A stretch of DNA of 50,451 bases, from positions 1 to 50,451 of the forward strand of contig NZ_LZJZ01000096.1 in assembly GCF_001667585.1 (NCBI RefSeq). The letters run 5' to 3'. Positions within the stretch are counted from its first letter, which is position 1. Each line of letters begins with the position of its first letter. The DNA comes from Mycobacterium sp. E2733 (lineage in GTDB: Bacteria; Actinomycetota; Actinomycetes; Mycobacteriales; Mycobacteriaceae). Position numbers and translations under genes: made by a program. The notes below the pieces were generated by a model. That model was not told where the DNA came from and ran no database searches. It saw only the letters and a list, made by a program, of their open reading frames with translations. Below are positions 1 through 8,806 of the stretch, piece by piece.

Positions 1-32
1 TGCTTCTTCGGATGGTTATTATTTGTTAAGAG

Positions 33-48
33 ACCACCTACGGGTGGT
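33..48. other. Short perfect hairpin upstream of espG5
   Basis: ACCACC (33-38) and GGTGGT (43-48) form a perfect 6-bp stem with the loop TACG. It lies about 50 nt before the espG5 start. It could be the remnant terminator or processing hairpin of the gene cluster that normally precedes espG5 (esxM/esxN in M. tuberculosis), but no U-tract follows. The remaining bases of 1-98 show no coding sequence. Confidence 0.3.
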
Positions 49-98
49 GTGCTGCCGCGTCCTGCGGTTACCGTGCACTTTGAACCCTTGAGGTATTG

Positions 99-1001
99 AT
101 GGATCAGCAGACCGCCCGCACCGACATCACCGTTAACGTCGACGGTTTCTGGATGCTCCAGGCCCTCCTGGACATCCGGCACGTCGCGCCGGAATTGCGG
201 TGCCGGCCATTTGTTTCGACCGACTCGAGCGACTGGCTCAACGAGCACCCCGGCATGGCGGTGATGCGCGAGCAGGGCATTGTCGAAAACGATCAGGTGA
301 ACGAACATGTGGCCGCTCGAATGAGGGTGCTGGCCGCGCCGGACCTCGAGGTCATCGCCCTGCTGTCGCGGGGCAAGCTGCTTTACGGTGTGGTCGACGA
401 CGAGAATCAGCCACCCGGGTCGCGCGACATCCCCGACAACGAGTTCCGGGTGGTGCTGGCCCGCCGCGGCCAGCACTGGGTGTCCGCGGTACGGGTGGGC
501 GGTGACATCACGGTCGACGACGTCGCCATCGCGGACAGCGCCTCGATCGCGTCGCTGGTCTTGGACGCGCTGGAGTCGATCCACCACGCCGAGCCCGCGG
601 CGATCAACGCGGTCAACGTGCCGCTGGAAGAGATGCTGGAAGCCACGAAGTCGTGGCAGGAGTCCGGCTTCAACGTGTTCTCCGGCGGCGATCTGCGGCG
701 CATGGGCATCAGCGCCGCCACGGTGGCCGCGCTGGGACAGGCGCTCTCCGACCCAGCGGCCGAGGTCGCGGTGTACGCGCGTCAGTACCGGGACGACGCG
801 AAGGGCCCCAGCGCTTCGGTGCTGTCGCTCAAAGACGGTTCCGGTGGCCGTATCGCGCTGTACCAGCAAGCGCGGACGGCCGGGTCGGGGGAGGCGTGGC
901 TGGCCATCTGTCCGGCGACCCCCCAGTTGGTGCAGGTGGGCGTCAAGACGGTGCTGGACACACTTCCCTACGGCGAGTGGAAAACCCACAGCAGGGTCTG
1001 A
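99..1001 (+). CDS. espG5: EspG5, ESX-5 secretion-specific chaperone
   Basis: A 300-residue cytosolic chaperone of the EspG family. It binds the tip of PPE proteins in PE-PPE pairs, keeps them soluble and directs them to the ESX-5 machine. The protein begins MDQQTARTDITVNVDGFW and aligns from memory over its whole length with M. tuberculosis Rv1794, with the last third nearly identical. ATG at 99 is preferred over the TTG at 96 because it matches the family start; GAGG at 90-93 is a plausible but close ribosome binding site. No signal peptide or membrane segment is seen. A 265-nt gap separates it from eccD5. The PPE genes about 8 kb downstream are likely clients. Confidence 0.96.
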   Translation: MDQQTARTDITVNVDGFWMLQALLDIRHVAPELRCRPFVSTDSSDWLNEHPGMAVMREQGIVENDQVNEHVAARMRVLAAPDLEVIALLSRGKLLYGVVDDENQPPGSRDIPDNEFRVVLARRGQHWVSAVRVGGDITVDDVAIADSASIASLVLDALESIHHAEPAAINAVNVPLEEMLEATKSWQESGFNVFSGGDLRRMGISAATVAALGQALSDPAAEVAVYARQYRDDAKGPSASVLSLKDGSGGRIALYQQARTAGSGEAWLAICPATPQLVQVGVKTVLDTLPYGEWKTHSRV

Positions 1002-1266
1002 CATTCGACGAAACATAAAGTTCACCAATGTCTTTGCGCTCAACATGCGGTTGAGAAGCCAACACGGCATACTTCTCTAAGAGATTCAGCAAATTTCAAA
1101 CCACTGTCACCAAAGGTTTTAATCGCGAGGCGGGGTAGATGGAATTCGGATTAGTCGGGCTGCACTTTCCCGGGGGCCGCAGCTTCCCGGAAAGCGGGCC
1201 GGCGCACACTTCCGCCCGGCTGGCGGTACGGGGTTACACATTCACGACGGTAAGGGGTTCAGGGCG

Positions 1267-2778
1267 ATGACTGCGGTAGTTGAAGCGCTACAGCCTGACG
1301 TTGAGGGAATTTCGCAGCCTCGGGCGGTCGTGGTCGGCGTTATGGCCGGGGCGGGCGTACAGATCGGCGTCCTACTGGACGCCAACGCCCCCGTCTCGGT
1401 GATGACCGAGCCGCTGCTGAAGGTGGTGAACAGCCGGCTCAGGGAACTCGGCGAGACGCCGTTGGAGGCCACGGGCCGCGGCAGGTGGGCGCTCTGCCTG
1501 GTTGACGGCACCCCGTTGCGGGCGACCCAGTCCCTGACCGAACAGGACGTCTACGACGGCGACCGGCTGTGGATCCGGTTCATCCAGGACACCGAGCATC
1601 GCTCGCAGGTCATCGAGCACATCTCCACCGCGGTCGCGGCAAACCTGAGCAAGCGGTTCGCCGCGATCGACCCCGTCGTGGCGGTGCAGGTCGGCGCGTC
1701 GATGGTGGCGGCCGGGGTGACTGCCGCCTCGGGCTTGCTGCTCTGGTACCGGTGGCACCACAACTCTTGGTTGCCGACGGCGTACTCCGCGGTGATCGCC
1801 GCGGTGGTGCTGGGCGTTGCCCTGCTGCTGCAGATGCGGGCGCACACGGAGCAAGATCGCCGCGTCGCCGACATCATGCTGCTGAGCGGCCTGGCGCCTC
1901 TCACGGTCGCCGCCGCGGCGGCGCCCCCCGGCGGAGTGGGCTCCCCGCACGCGGTGTTGGGCTTCGGTGTGCTCACCATCGCCGCGATGCTGGCCCTGCG
2001 TTTCACCGGACGCCGCCTGGGGCTCTACACCGCGCTCGTCACCGTCAGCGTGGTCACGGCGATCGCGGCCCTGGCGCGAATGGTCGCGATGACCAGCGCC
2101 GTGACGCTGCTGACCAGCGTTGTCCTGGTGTGCGTGCTGATCTATCACACCGCGCCGGCGCTTTCCCGCCGCCTGGCCGGCATTCGGCTGCCGGTGTTCC
2201 CCTCGGCGACCAGCCGGTGGGTGTTCGAGGCCCGGCCCGACCTGCCGACCACCGTGGTCCGCTCCGACGGTGGGCCCCCGGTCCTCGAGGGACCCGCGTC
2301 CGTCCGCGACGTCTTGGTGCAGGCCGAGCGCGCCCGCTCCTTCTTGACCGGCCTGCTGACCGGGCTCGGCGTGCTGATGGTCGTCTCGTTGACGGCGTTG
2401 TCGGATCCGCACACCGGCCAGCGCTGGCTGCCGCTGTTGTTGGCGGGCTTCAGCGCCGGGTTCCTGATGCTGCGCGGGCGCTCCTACGTCGACCGCTGGC
2501 AGGCGATCACGCTGGCAGTGACCGCCGTCCTCATCGTCGGTGCGGTGGTGGTGCGGTACGCGCTGGTGTTGCAGTCGCCCCTGGCCGTGTCGATCTGCGC
2601 GGCGATCCTGGTTCTGCTGCCGGCGGCCGGCCTCACGTCGGCGGCCGTGGTGCCCAACACGATCTACAGCCCGCTGTTCCGCAAGTTCGTGGAATGGATC
2701 GAATACCTCTGCCTGATGCCGATTTTCCCGCTGGCATTGTGGTTGATGAATGTCTATGCAGCAATCCGCTACCGGTAG
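1267..2778 (+). CDS. eccD5: EccD5, ESX-5 polytopic membrane channel component
   Basis: A 503-residue inner-membrane subunit of the ESX-5 core complex (EccB-C-D-E). Residues about 18-115 are a soluble ubiquitin-like (YukD-type) domain. From about residue 130 to the C-terminus there are some 11 hydrophobic helices (for example LLLWYR, VVLGVALLLQM and the final ALWLMNVYAAI). In known ESX-5 structures EccD dimers form the membrane vestibule and contact EccC and EccE. The ATG at 1267 follows a long intergenic stretch with GGGTTCAGGGCG upstream. The stop codon lies inside the start of mycP5, so the two are probably translationally coupled. Confidence 0.95.
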   Translation: MTAVVEALQPDVEGISQPRAVVVGVMAGAGVQIGVLLDANAPVSVMTEPLLKVVNSRLRELGETPLEATGRGRWALCLVDGTPLRATQSLTEQDVYDGDRLWIRFIQDTEHRSQVIEHISTAVAANLSKRFAAIDPVVAVQVGASMVAAGVTAASGLLLWYRWHHNSWLPTAYSAVIAAVVLGVALLLQMRAHTEQDRRVADIMLLSGLAPLTVAAAAAPPGGVGSPHAVLGFGVLTIAAMLALRFTGRRLGLYTALVTVSVVTAIAALARMVAMTSAVTLLTSVVLVCVLIYHTAPALSRRLAGIRLPVFPSATSRWVFEARPDLPTTVVRSDGGPPVLEGPASVRDVLVQAERARSFLTGLLTGLGVLMVVSLTALSDPHTGQRWLPLLLAGFSAGFLMLRGRSYVDRWQAITLAVTAVLIVGAVVVRYALVLQSPLAVSICAAILVLLPAAGLTSAAVVPNTIYSPLFRKFVEWIEYLCLMPIFPLALWLMNVYAAIRYR

Positions 2779-4582
2779 TAGCAAGGTGTGGCGAGGGCGC
2801 GCTTCCGCTGCGGGTCTCGCCGCAATCTTGCTCGCCTCAGGAGCATTGGCCGGTTTACCGCCCGCTTATGCGATTTCGCCGCCGACGATCGATCCCGGCG
2901 CGGTGCCGCCCGACGGTCCGCCCGGGCCGCCGGCGCCCATGAAGCAGAATTCATACTGCACCGAGGTCGGGGTGCTGCCCGGCACGGATTTCCGGTTGCA
3001 GCCGAAGTACATGGACATGCTGAACCTGCAGGAGGCCTGGCAGTTCGGCCGCGGTGCCGGCATCAAGGTGGCCGTCATCGACACCGGTGTGAGCCCACAC
3101 CCGAGGTTTCCGCGCCTGATCCCCGGCGGTGACTACGTCATGGGCGGTGACGGGTTGTCCGACTGCGACGCGCACGGCACCATCGTGGCCTCGATGATCG
3201 GCGCCGCGCCGGCCAACGGCGCCGGAGCGCCACCGGCCGCGCCGCGCCGGCCGGTCACCATCCCCACCACCGAACCGCCACCGAAAGCGCCGCCGCCCCA
3301 GACGGTGACGTTGTCGCCCCTGCCGCAGACCGTGACGATGGTTCCGCCTTCGCCGACGGAGCAGCCGCCGGCTCCGGGGCCATTCGGGCTGCCGCCACCG
3401 CCCGCGCCCGCGGGTCCGCCGCCGGGACCGCCCCAGGGCGGGCAGGCCCCCGCGAGCAACCACGGCGGGGGCACCGTGACGATCCCCAGCTACTCCGGTG
3501 GGAGCCACGTAGTCGGCGTCGACAACCCGCGCGGGCCGAGGCCGCTGGATCCGCCGCCCAGCCCGCCACCTCCGCCGCCCGCGCCACCCTCGGCGGGTCC
3601 TGACGCCTTCAGCGGTGTCGCCCCGGATGTGGACATCATCGGAATCCGCCAGTCCAGCCAGGCGTTCGGCCTCAAGGATGCCTACACCGGCGACGAAGAC
3701 CCGCAGACCCGGGCGAAGATTGACGACGTCCAGACGATGGCGCGGGCGATCGTGCACGCCGCCAACATGGGCGCGCAGGTCATCAACATCTCGGATGTGA
3801 CCTGCATGAGCGCGCGCAACATCATCGACCAGCGGGCGCTCGGTGCCGCGGTGCGTTATGCGGCGGTCGACAAGAACGCCGTGATCGTGGCCGCGGCCGG
3901 CGACACGAGCAAGAAGGACTGCAAACAGAATCCCGCGCATGATCCGTTGCAGCCCAACGATCCTCGCAACTGGAGTTCCGTCACCACCGTCGTGACGCCG
4001 TCGTGGTTCAGCGACTACGTCCTGACGGTGGGCGCGGTCGACGAAGATGGCCGACCGATGACTCAGGGCAACCAGGGTCAGGCGTCGACGAGCGTGGCCG
4101 GTCCGTGGGTGGGCATCGCCGCGCCCGGCACCGACGTTGTCGGGCTGTCACCGCGGGACGACGGCGTCATCAACGCGATCGACGGACCGGACAACACGCT
4201 GCTGGTTCCGTCCGGCACCAGCTTCTCGGCCGCGATCGTGTCCGGCGTCGCCGCACTCGTTCGCGCGAAGTTTCCCCAGCTGTCGGCATACCAGGTCATC
4301 AACCGGTTGACCCGCACCGCGCGGGCGCCGGCACGGGGCGTGGACAACCAGATCGGGCACGGCATCGTCGACCCGGTGGCGGCACTCACGTGGGACGTAC
4401 CCGAAGGGCCGTTGAAGCCGCCGCAGCAACTGTCGGCGCCGCTGAACATACCGAAGCCCGTCCCGCCGCGGGATATGGTGCCAGTGTGGGTGGCCGCCGG
4501 AGGCTTGCTCGGGGCGTTACTGATCGGTGGGGGCGTGTTTGGAACGGCGATGCTGATGAAGCGATCGCGGAAGCAGCAATAA
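2756..4582 (+). CDS. mycP5: MycP5 mycosin, membrane-anchored subtilisin-like protease of ESX-5
   Basis: A 608-residue mycosin. An N-terminal signal sequence (hydrophobic core LAAILLASGALAG, then PPAYA) leads into a S8 subtilase domain with the catalytic triad visible as Asp109 (AVIDTGV), His140 (CDAHGT) and Ser489 (SGTSFSA). A C-terminal transmembrane helix (WVAAGGLLGALLIGG) is followed by a basic tail. Between the His and Ser blocks, residues about 153-282 are a very proline-rich insertion, the variable loop typical of MycP5. Mycosins stabilise and cap the ESX membrane complex on the periplasmic side. The start at 2756 is chosen because it matches the M. tuberculosis N-terminus (MQ..GTGSS); ATG 2750 is in frame two codons earlier. 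It overlaps eccD5 by 23 nt. Confidence 0.96.
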   Translation: MQQSATGSSKVWRGRASAAGLAAILLASGALAGLPPAYAISPPTIDPGAVPPDGPPGPPAPMKQNSYCTEVGVLPGTDFRLQPKYMDMLNLQEAWQFGRGAGIKVAVIDTGVSPHPRFPRLIPGGDYVMGGDGLSDCDAHGTIVASMIGAAPANGAGAPPAAPRRPVTIPTTEPPPKAPPPQTVTLSPLPQTVTMVPPSPTEQPPAPGPFGLPPPPAPAGPPPGPPQGGQAPASNHGGGTVTIPSYSGGSHVVGVDNPRGPRPLDPPPSPPPPPPAPPSAGPDAFSGVAPDVDIIGIRQSSQAFGLKDAYTGDEDPQTRAKIDDVQTMARAIVHAANMGAQVINISDVTCMSARNIIDQRALGAAVRYAAVDKNAVIVAAAGDTSKKDCKQNPAHDPLQPNDPRNWSSVTTVVTPSWFSDYVLTVGAVDEDGRPMTQGNQGQASTSVAGPWVGIAAPGTDVVGLSPRDDGVINAIDGPDNTLLVPSGTSFSAAIVSGVAALVRAKFPQLSAYQVINRLTRTARAPARGVDNQIGHGIVDPVAALTWDVPEGPLKPPQQLSAPLNIPKPVPPRDMVPVWVAAGGLLGALLIGGGVFGTAMLMKRSRKQQ

Positions 4583-4601
4583 GGGCGGAGCAGCAGCAGA
4601 C

Positions 4602-5807
4602 ATGAAAGCTCAGCGCAGGTTCGGTTTGTCATTGTCGTGGCCGCGGGTCACCGCGGTGTTCCTGGTTGACATCGCCATCTTGGTGGTGGCCAGCCACTGC
4701 CCGGAGTCGTGGCAGGGTACCTATCGCATTGCGTTCTGGGTGGGTGTCGGCCTGGCGGCGTTGGTCGCCCTGCTCTCGCTGGTCACCTACCACGGCGTGA
4801 CAGTGACGTCGGGATTGGCCACCTGGTTGTGGGATTGGTCCGCCGACCCGGGCACCGCACTGGGAGCGGGCTGCACACCGGTGCTCGATTACCAGCGCCG
4901 ATTCGGGCGCGACAAGGTCGGCGTGCGCGAGTACGAGGGCCAGCTGGTCTCGGTCATCGCGGTGAACGGGGGCGACGACGACCCGTCTTCGCGCCACCGG
5001 CACCGGAACTCGGCGCCCACCCTGCTGGTGCAGGCGGTGGGTGATGGCTTGCGGCAGTTCGACATTCACCTCGACAACATCGACATCGTGTCGGTGAAGG
5101 TGCGCCGCGGCGGCCCGGGCATTGGGGCCGCCGAGTTGTCGAAGCTCGACGACTGGGGCCCCGAGGAGTGGGAGGTGGCGAACGGAGAGCCCACCTCGTA
5201 CGTTCGCCGCACCTGGCTGGTGTTGCGGATGAACCCGCAGCGCAACATCGCCGCTGTGGCGGTCCGCGATTCCCTGGCTTCGACTTTGGTGGCGGCCACC
5301 GAGCGGCTGGCTCAGGATCTCGACGGACTTACCTGTGCCGCAAAGCCGTTGACCGCCGAGGAGATCACCGAAGTCGACCGCGCGGTGCTGGCCGATCTGG
5401 AGCCCACCTGGAGCCGGCCCGGCTGGCGCCACCTCAAGCACTTCAACGGCTTCACCACCAGCTTCTGGGTGACGCCCGCGGACATCACCACCGACGCGCT
5501 CGACGAGCTGTGGCAGGCGGACACCGTCGCCACCGTGCTGACGGTCCGGCTCACCGCCCGCGCGGGCCGGCCGCAGGTGTCGGCCTGGGTGCGCTACCAC
5601 ACCGAGAAGCGGCTGCCCCGGAATGTTTCGTCCGGCCTCAATCGCCTCACCGGGCGCCAGCTGGCCGCGGTCCGCGCCAGCCTGCCCGCCCCCGCGACAC
5701 ACGCCTCGCTTGTCGTGCCGAGCCGTGCCGTGCGTGACGACGACGAGCTCACGCTGTCGGTCGGTCAGCTGCGAGAGAGCCCGGCAGGCGTGCCTGTGGC
5801 GCAATGA
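4602..5807 (+). CDS. eccE5: EccE5, ESX-5 membrane complex subunit
   Basis: A 401-residue EccE-family protein. Two N-terminal transmembrane helices (residues about 14-30, AVFLVDIAILVVA, and 43-62, FWVGVGLAALVALLSLV) precede a cytosolic domain. EccE sits at the outer edge of the EccBCDE hexamer and stabilises the channel. The N-terminus MKAQRRFGLSLSWPRVTAVF matches M. tuberculosis Rv1797. It starts 19 nt after mycP5, and its stop overlaps the eccA5 start in an ATGA, so it is co-transcribed and coupled. Confidence 0.95.
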   Translation: MKAQRRFGLSLSWPRVTAVFLVDIAILVVASHCPESWQGTYRIAFWVGVGLAALVALLSLVTYHGVTVTSGLATWLWDWSADPGTALGAGCTPVLDYQRRFGRDKVGVREYEGQLVSVIAVNGGDDDPSSRHRHRNSAPTLLVQAVGDGLRQFDIHLDNIDIVSVKVRRGGPGIGAAELSKLDDWGPEEWEVANGEPTSYVRRTWLVLRMNPQRNIAAVAVRDSLASTLVAATERLAQDLDGLTCAAKPLTAEEITEVDRAVLADLEPTWSRPGWRHLKHFNGFTTSFWVTPADITTDALDELWQADTVATVLTVRLTARAGRPQVSAWVRYHTEKRLPRNVSSGLNRLTGRQLAAVRASLPAPATHASLVVPSRAVRDDDELTLSVGQLRESPAGVPVAQ

Positions 5808-7636
5808 CGCGGCCGCAATCGACCGCTGAGGGCGCCCGCAACGCGATGGTCGCCGGCCTGCTGGCATCCGGGATCTCCGTCAACGGGTTGCAGCCGAGTC
5901 ACAACCCGCAGGTTGCGTCGCAGATGTTCACCACGGCCAGCAACCTGGACCCGGGGATGTGCGACGCCTGGCTGGCGCGATTGCTTGCCGGGGAGCGGAG
6001 CATCGAAGTGCTCGCCGGCGCGTGGGCGGCGAACCGCACGTTCGGGTGGGAGACCCGCCGGCTCGGGGTCACCGATCTGCACTTCCGTCCCCAGGTCTCC
6101 GACGGCTTGTTCCTGCAACTGGCTGTCACCAGCGTCGAGTCACTGGCGTGTGCATACGCGGCCGTTCTGGCCGAGGTCAAACGCTACGAGGAGGCCGCGG
6201 AGCTGCTCGACGGGGTGGAGCCGCGCCAACCCTTCGAGCAGGAGCTGGTCGACTATGTGCGGGGCGTGCTGTACTTCCGCACCGGGCGGTGGCCGGATGT
6301 ACTCAACCAATTCCCGGAGGGCAAGGTCTGGCGTCAGCCCGAACTGAAGGCCGCCGGAGCGGCCATGGCGACGACGGCGCTGGCGTCGCTCGGCGTCTTC
6401 GAGGAGGCGATCCGGCGCGGCCAGGACGCGATTGAAGGGGACCGCGTTCCGGGCGCGGCCAACATCGCCCTCTACACCCAGGGCATGTGCCTGCGCCACC
6501 TGGGCCGCGAGGACGAGGCCGTCGAACTGTTGCGCCGGGTGTATTCGCGGGATCCGAAGTTCGGCCCGGCCCGCGAAGCGCTGGACAACCCCAGCTATCG
6601 ACTGGTCTTGACCGACCCGGAAACCATTGAGGCGCGCACGAATCCGTGGGACGCGGAGAGCGCGCCGACCCGGGAGGAGACGGAGGCCGCCCGCCACGCC
6701 GAGGAGGCCGCCAGGTACCTGGCCGAGGGTGACGCCGAGCTCAACGCGATGCTGGGCATGGAACGCGCCAAGCGGGAAATCAAGCTCATCAAGGCGACGA
6801 CGAAGGTGAACCTCGCCCGCGCCAAGATGGGCCTTCCCGTGCCGGTGACCTCGCGCCACACCCTGCTGCTGGGTCCGCCCGGGACCGGAAAGACGTCGGT
6901 GGCACGGGCGTTCAGCAAGCAGTTGTGTGGCTTGACCGTGCTGCGCAAACCGGTGGTGGTGGAAACCAGCCGGACCAAGTTGCTGGGCCGATACATGGCC
7001 GACGCGGAGAAGAACACCGAGGAGATGCTCGAGGAGGCTCTCGGCGGGGCGGTCTTCTTCGACGAGATGCACACGTTGCACGAAAAGGGCTATCAGCAAG
7101 GTGACCCCTACGGCAACGCGATCATCAACACCTTGCTGTTGTACATGGAGAATCATCGCGACGAACTCGTCGTCTTCGGTGCCGGTTACGCCAAGGCGAT
7201 GGAGAAGATGCTGGACGTGAATCAGGGTCTGCGGCGGCGGTTTTCGACCGTGATCGAGTTCTTCAGCTATACGCCGGACGAGCTGGTCGCGTTGACTCGG
7301 TTGATGGGGCAGGAGAACGAGGACGTCATCACCGAGGAAGCGGCGCACTCGCTATTGCCTTCGTACACCAGGTTTTATCTCGATGAGAGCTACTCCGAAG
7401 ACGGGGACCTGATCCGCGGCATCGATACGCTCGGCAACGCCGGCTTCGTCCGCAATGTGGTCGAGAAGGCCCGCGATCACCGCAGTTTCCGTCTGGACGA
7501 CGAAGACCTGGATGCGGTGCTGGCCAGCGATGTCACCGAATTCAGCGAGCAGCAACTCCTGCGGTTCAAGGAGCTGACCCAAGAGGACCTGGCCGAGGGT
7601 CTCAGCGCGGCGGTTGCCGAGAACAAGACGACCTAG
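5804..7636 (+). CDS. eccA5: EccA5, cytosolic AAA+ ATPase of ESX-5
   Basis: A 610-residue ATPase of the CbbX/EccA family. The N-terminal half (about 1-280) is alpha-helical and TPR-like. The C-terminal AAA+ domain has Walker A GPPGTGKT at 357-364 and Walker B VFFDEM with Asp420/Glu421. EccA proteins are thought to recycle EspG from PE/PPE substrates or otherwise remodel cargo in the cytosol. The ATG overlaps the eccE5 stop by 4 nt. It is the last gene of the ESX-5 block: the next convincing gene starts 1.17 kb downstream. Confidence 0.95.
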   Translation: MTRPQSTAEGARNAMVAGLLASGISVNGLQPSHNPQVASQMFTTASNLDPGMCDAWLARLLAGERSIEVLAGAWAANRTFGWETRRLGVTDLHFRPQVSDGLFLQLAVTSVESLACAYAAVLAEVKRYEEAAELLDGVEPRQPFEQELVDYVRGVLYFRTGRWPDVLNQFPEGKVWRQPELKAAGAAMATTALASLGVFEEAIRRGQDAIEGDRVPGAANIALYTQGMCLRHLGREDEAVELLRRVYSRDPKFGPAREALDNPSYRLVLTDPETIEARTNPWDAESAPTREETEAARHAEEAARYLAEGDAELNAMLGMERAKREIKLIKATTKVNLARAKMGLPVPVTSRHTLLLGPPGTGKTSVARAFSKQLCGLTVLRKPVVVETSRTKLLGRYMADAEKNTEEMLEEALGGAVFFDEMHTLHEKGYQQGDPYGNAIINTLLLYMENHRDELVVFGAGYAKAMEKMLDVNQGLRRRFSTVIEFFSYTPDELVALTRLMGQENEDVITEEAAHSLLPSYTRFYLDESYSEDGDLIRGIDTLGNAGFVRNVVEKARDHRSFRLDDEDLDAVLASDVTEFSEQQLLRFKELTQEDLAEGLSAAVAENKTT

Positions 7637-7693
7637 GTCCCTGGCGCGCCCGCCGTCGGATGACAGATGGTGCCTGCGGCAACACCAGGGACC
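7636..7693 (+). terminator. Possible terminator after the ESX-5 block
   Basis: GGTCCCTGG (7636-7644, overlapping the eccA5 stop) is an exact inverted repeat of CCAGGGACC (7685-7693). It gives a 9-bp stem with a 40-nt loop, followed by a GC-rich stretch rather than a U-tract. The position directly after the last esx gene fits a mycobacterial factor-independent terminator, but the large loop makes this tentative. Confidence 0.35.
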
Positions 7694-8806
7694 GGGGCGG
7701 GTTATTACAAATCACTGTTGAGAAAATCCCGACGTTTAGCAACGTCGTAGCCGTGATGGCCGAGCCGTCTGCGCCCTCCGAAAACCATCGATGAGCAGTG
7801 CAAACTAGCTCCCAGCAAACTGTCAGCAGCTAATCAGCGGCGCGGCAGAGTAGCCCGTTTACCCTTCGTGTGGATGAACAGTAAGGGAACGGCATGGCGA
7901 TCACGTATCGGTTCGGCGACCTAGGCGCTCGGAGGCACCGTTCGCGTCCGGGTGACCTCGTCGGCGAACAGGCGAAGCCCCGTGCGCGACGAACCGCCGA
8001 CGGGCGGCTTCTGCGACGGTGCGCGCTCGGTGGCCTGCCGGCAACTCATCAACTGGTCGGATCGCGGCTTCCGGGTGATCCATCCGGGGCCATTGCCCAC
8101 AAGCAAACGTTCTAGACCGCCGGCAGCAACACGGCCGGCACCGACAGCGCCGTCGGCTCCCAGTTGGGCCGTAATTGCGTCCCGGATGGGGTGATCGTTT
8201 CGGATTGACACGCTTGCTATGAGCGGTCGGGTCAAATCCGATAGGTATTTATGCGCACGAGCTAAATACGCCTGTTTTTATTGTGTTGCGATATGGCGAT
8301 AGGAGGATTCAACGCCTCAAGTCCGCCCTGCATTCGATTGGGAATCAATTTAGCGCGACCGGCAATAGCGTCGGTCCGTGCGGTTGTTATTCGCTGAAAT
8401 AGCGGTTTGCGCGTTGGCGTAAATCGCCCCTCAACCATGCTGGAAGCGCCTTTTACCTGGGTGTATGCGAAGTCACACGTAAATGCCTGAGCGGCTCAAC
8501 TTCTCACAGGCGCCGACGAGAGTGTGACATTTCCTTTTTACATTCTGTTACCAGGAGAGAACGCCGACCGAAATGCATCACCGGCACAATGGCCTTATAT
8601 TCGTGGATCGGATCGGGTAAGTCGGGCGCCAATCATCGCCGGGAACTTAGTCAGGGAGATAGGAGGCCCTTGTTCGAAATGTGTGAAACGAGCTCATGGC
8701 TGCAATGCCGGATCTGATGGATTTCATTAGAACCTCGCCGCGGATGCGGCCGGGGCAGCAAAGTCGCGCCTACCCTGGCGGCCACTTGCGGGACGGGAGG
8801 TAGTAG
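7694..8806. other. Gene-poor 1.1-kb region between eccA5 and the first PPE gene
   Basis: No convincing gene is seen. Several short open frames exist on both strands (largest 104 codons on the minus strand at 7921-8235) but overlap one another, have no recognisable domain and no clear ribosome binding site. In M. tuberculosis this interval holds further PPE/PE genes and an M-box riboswitch ahead of PE20. I looked for the M-box core (GTTAGGTGAGGC-like) and did not find it. From about 8200 to 8700 the sequence is clearly richer in A+T (for example around 8240-8300 and 8521-8550), which suggests promoter and leader sequence for the PPE genes. A good Shine-Dalgarno, GGGAGG, sits at 8795-8800. Confidence 0.4.

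Noticed and set aside
7901..8235. Overlapping short frames on both strands after eccA5, considered as an Rv1799-like lipoprotein or a PE gene
   Set aside because: No lipobox, signal peptide or PE-domain motif is present; frames on both strands overlap with no support for either.
8200..8806. M-box magnesium riboswitch expected before the PPE-mgtC block
   Set aside because: The core words (GTTAGGTGAGGC, ACGCC, TGCTAAAGCTC-like) were not found by eye. A covariance-model search is needed to settle it.
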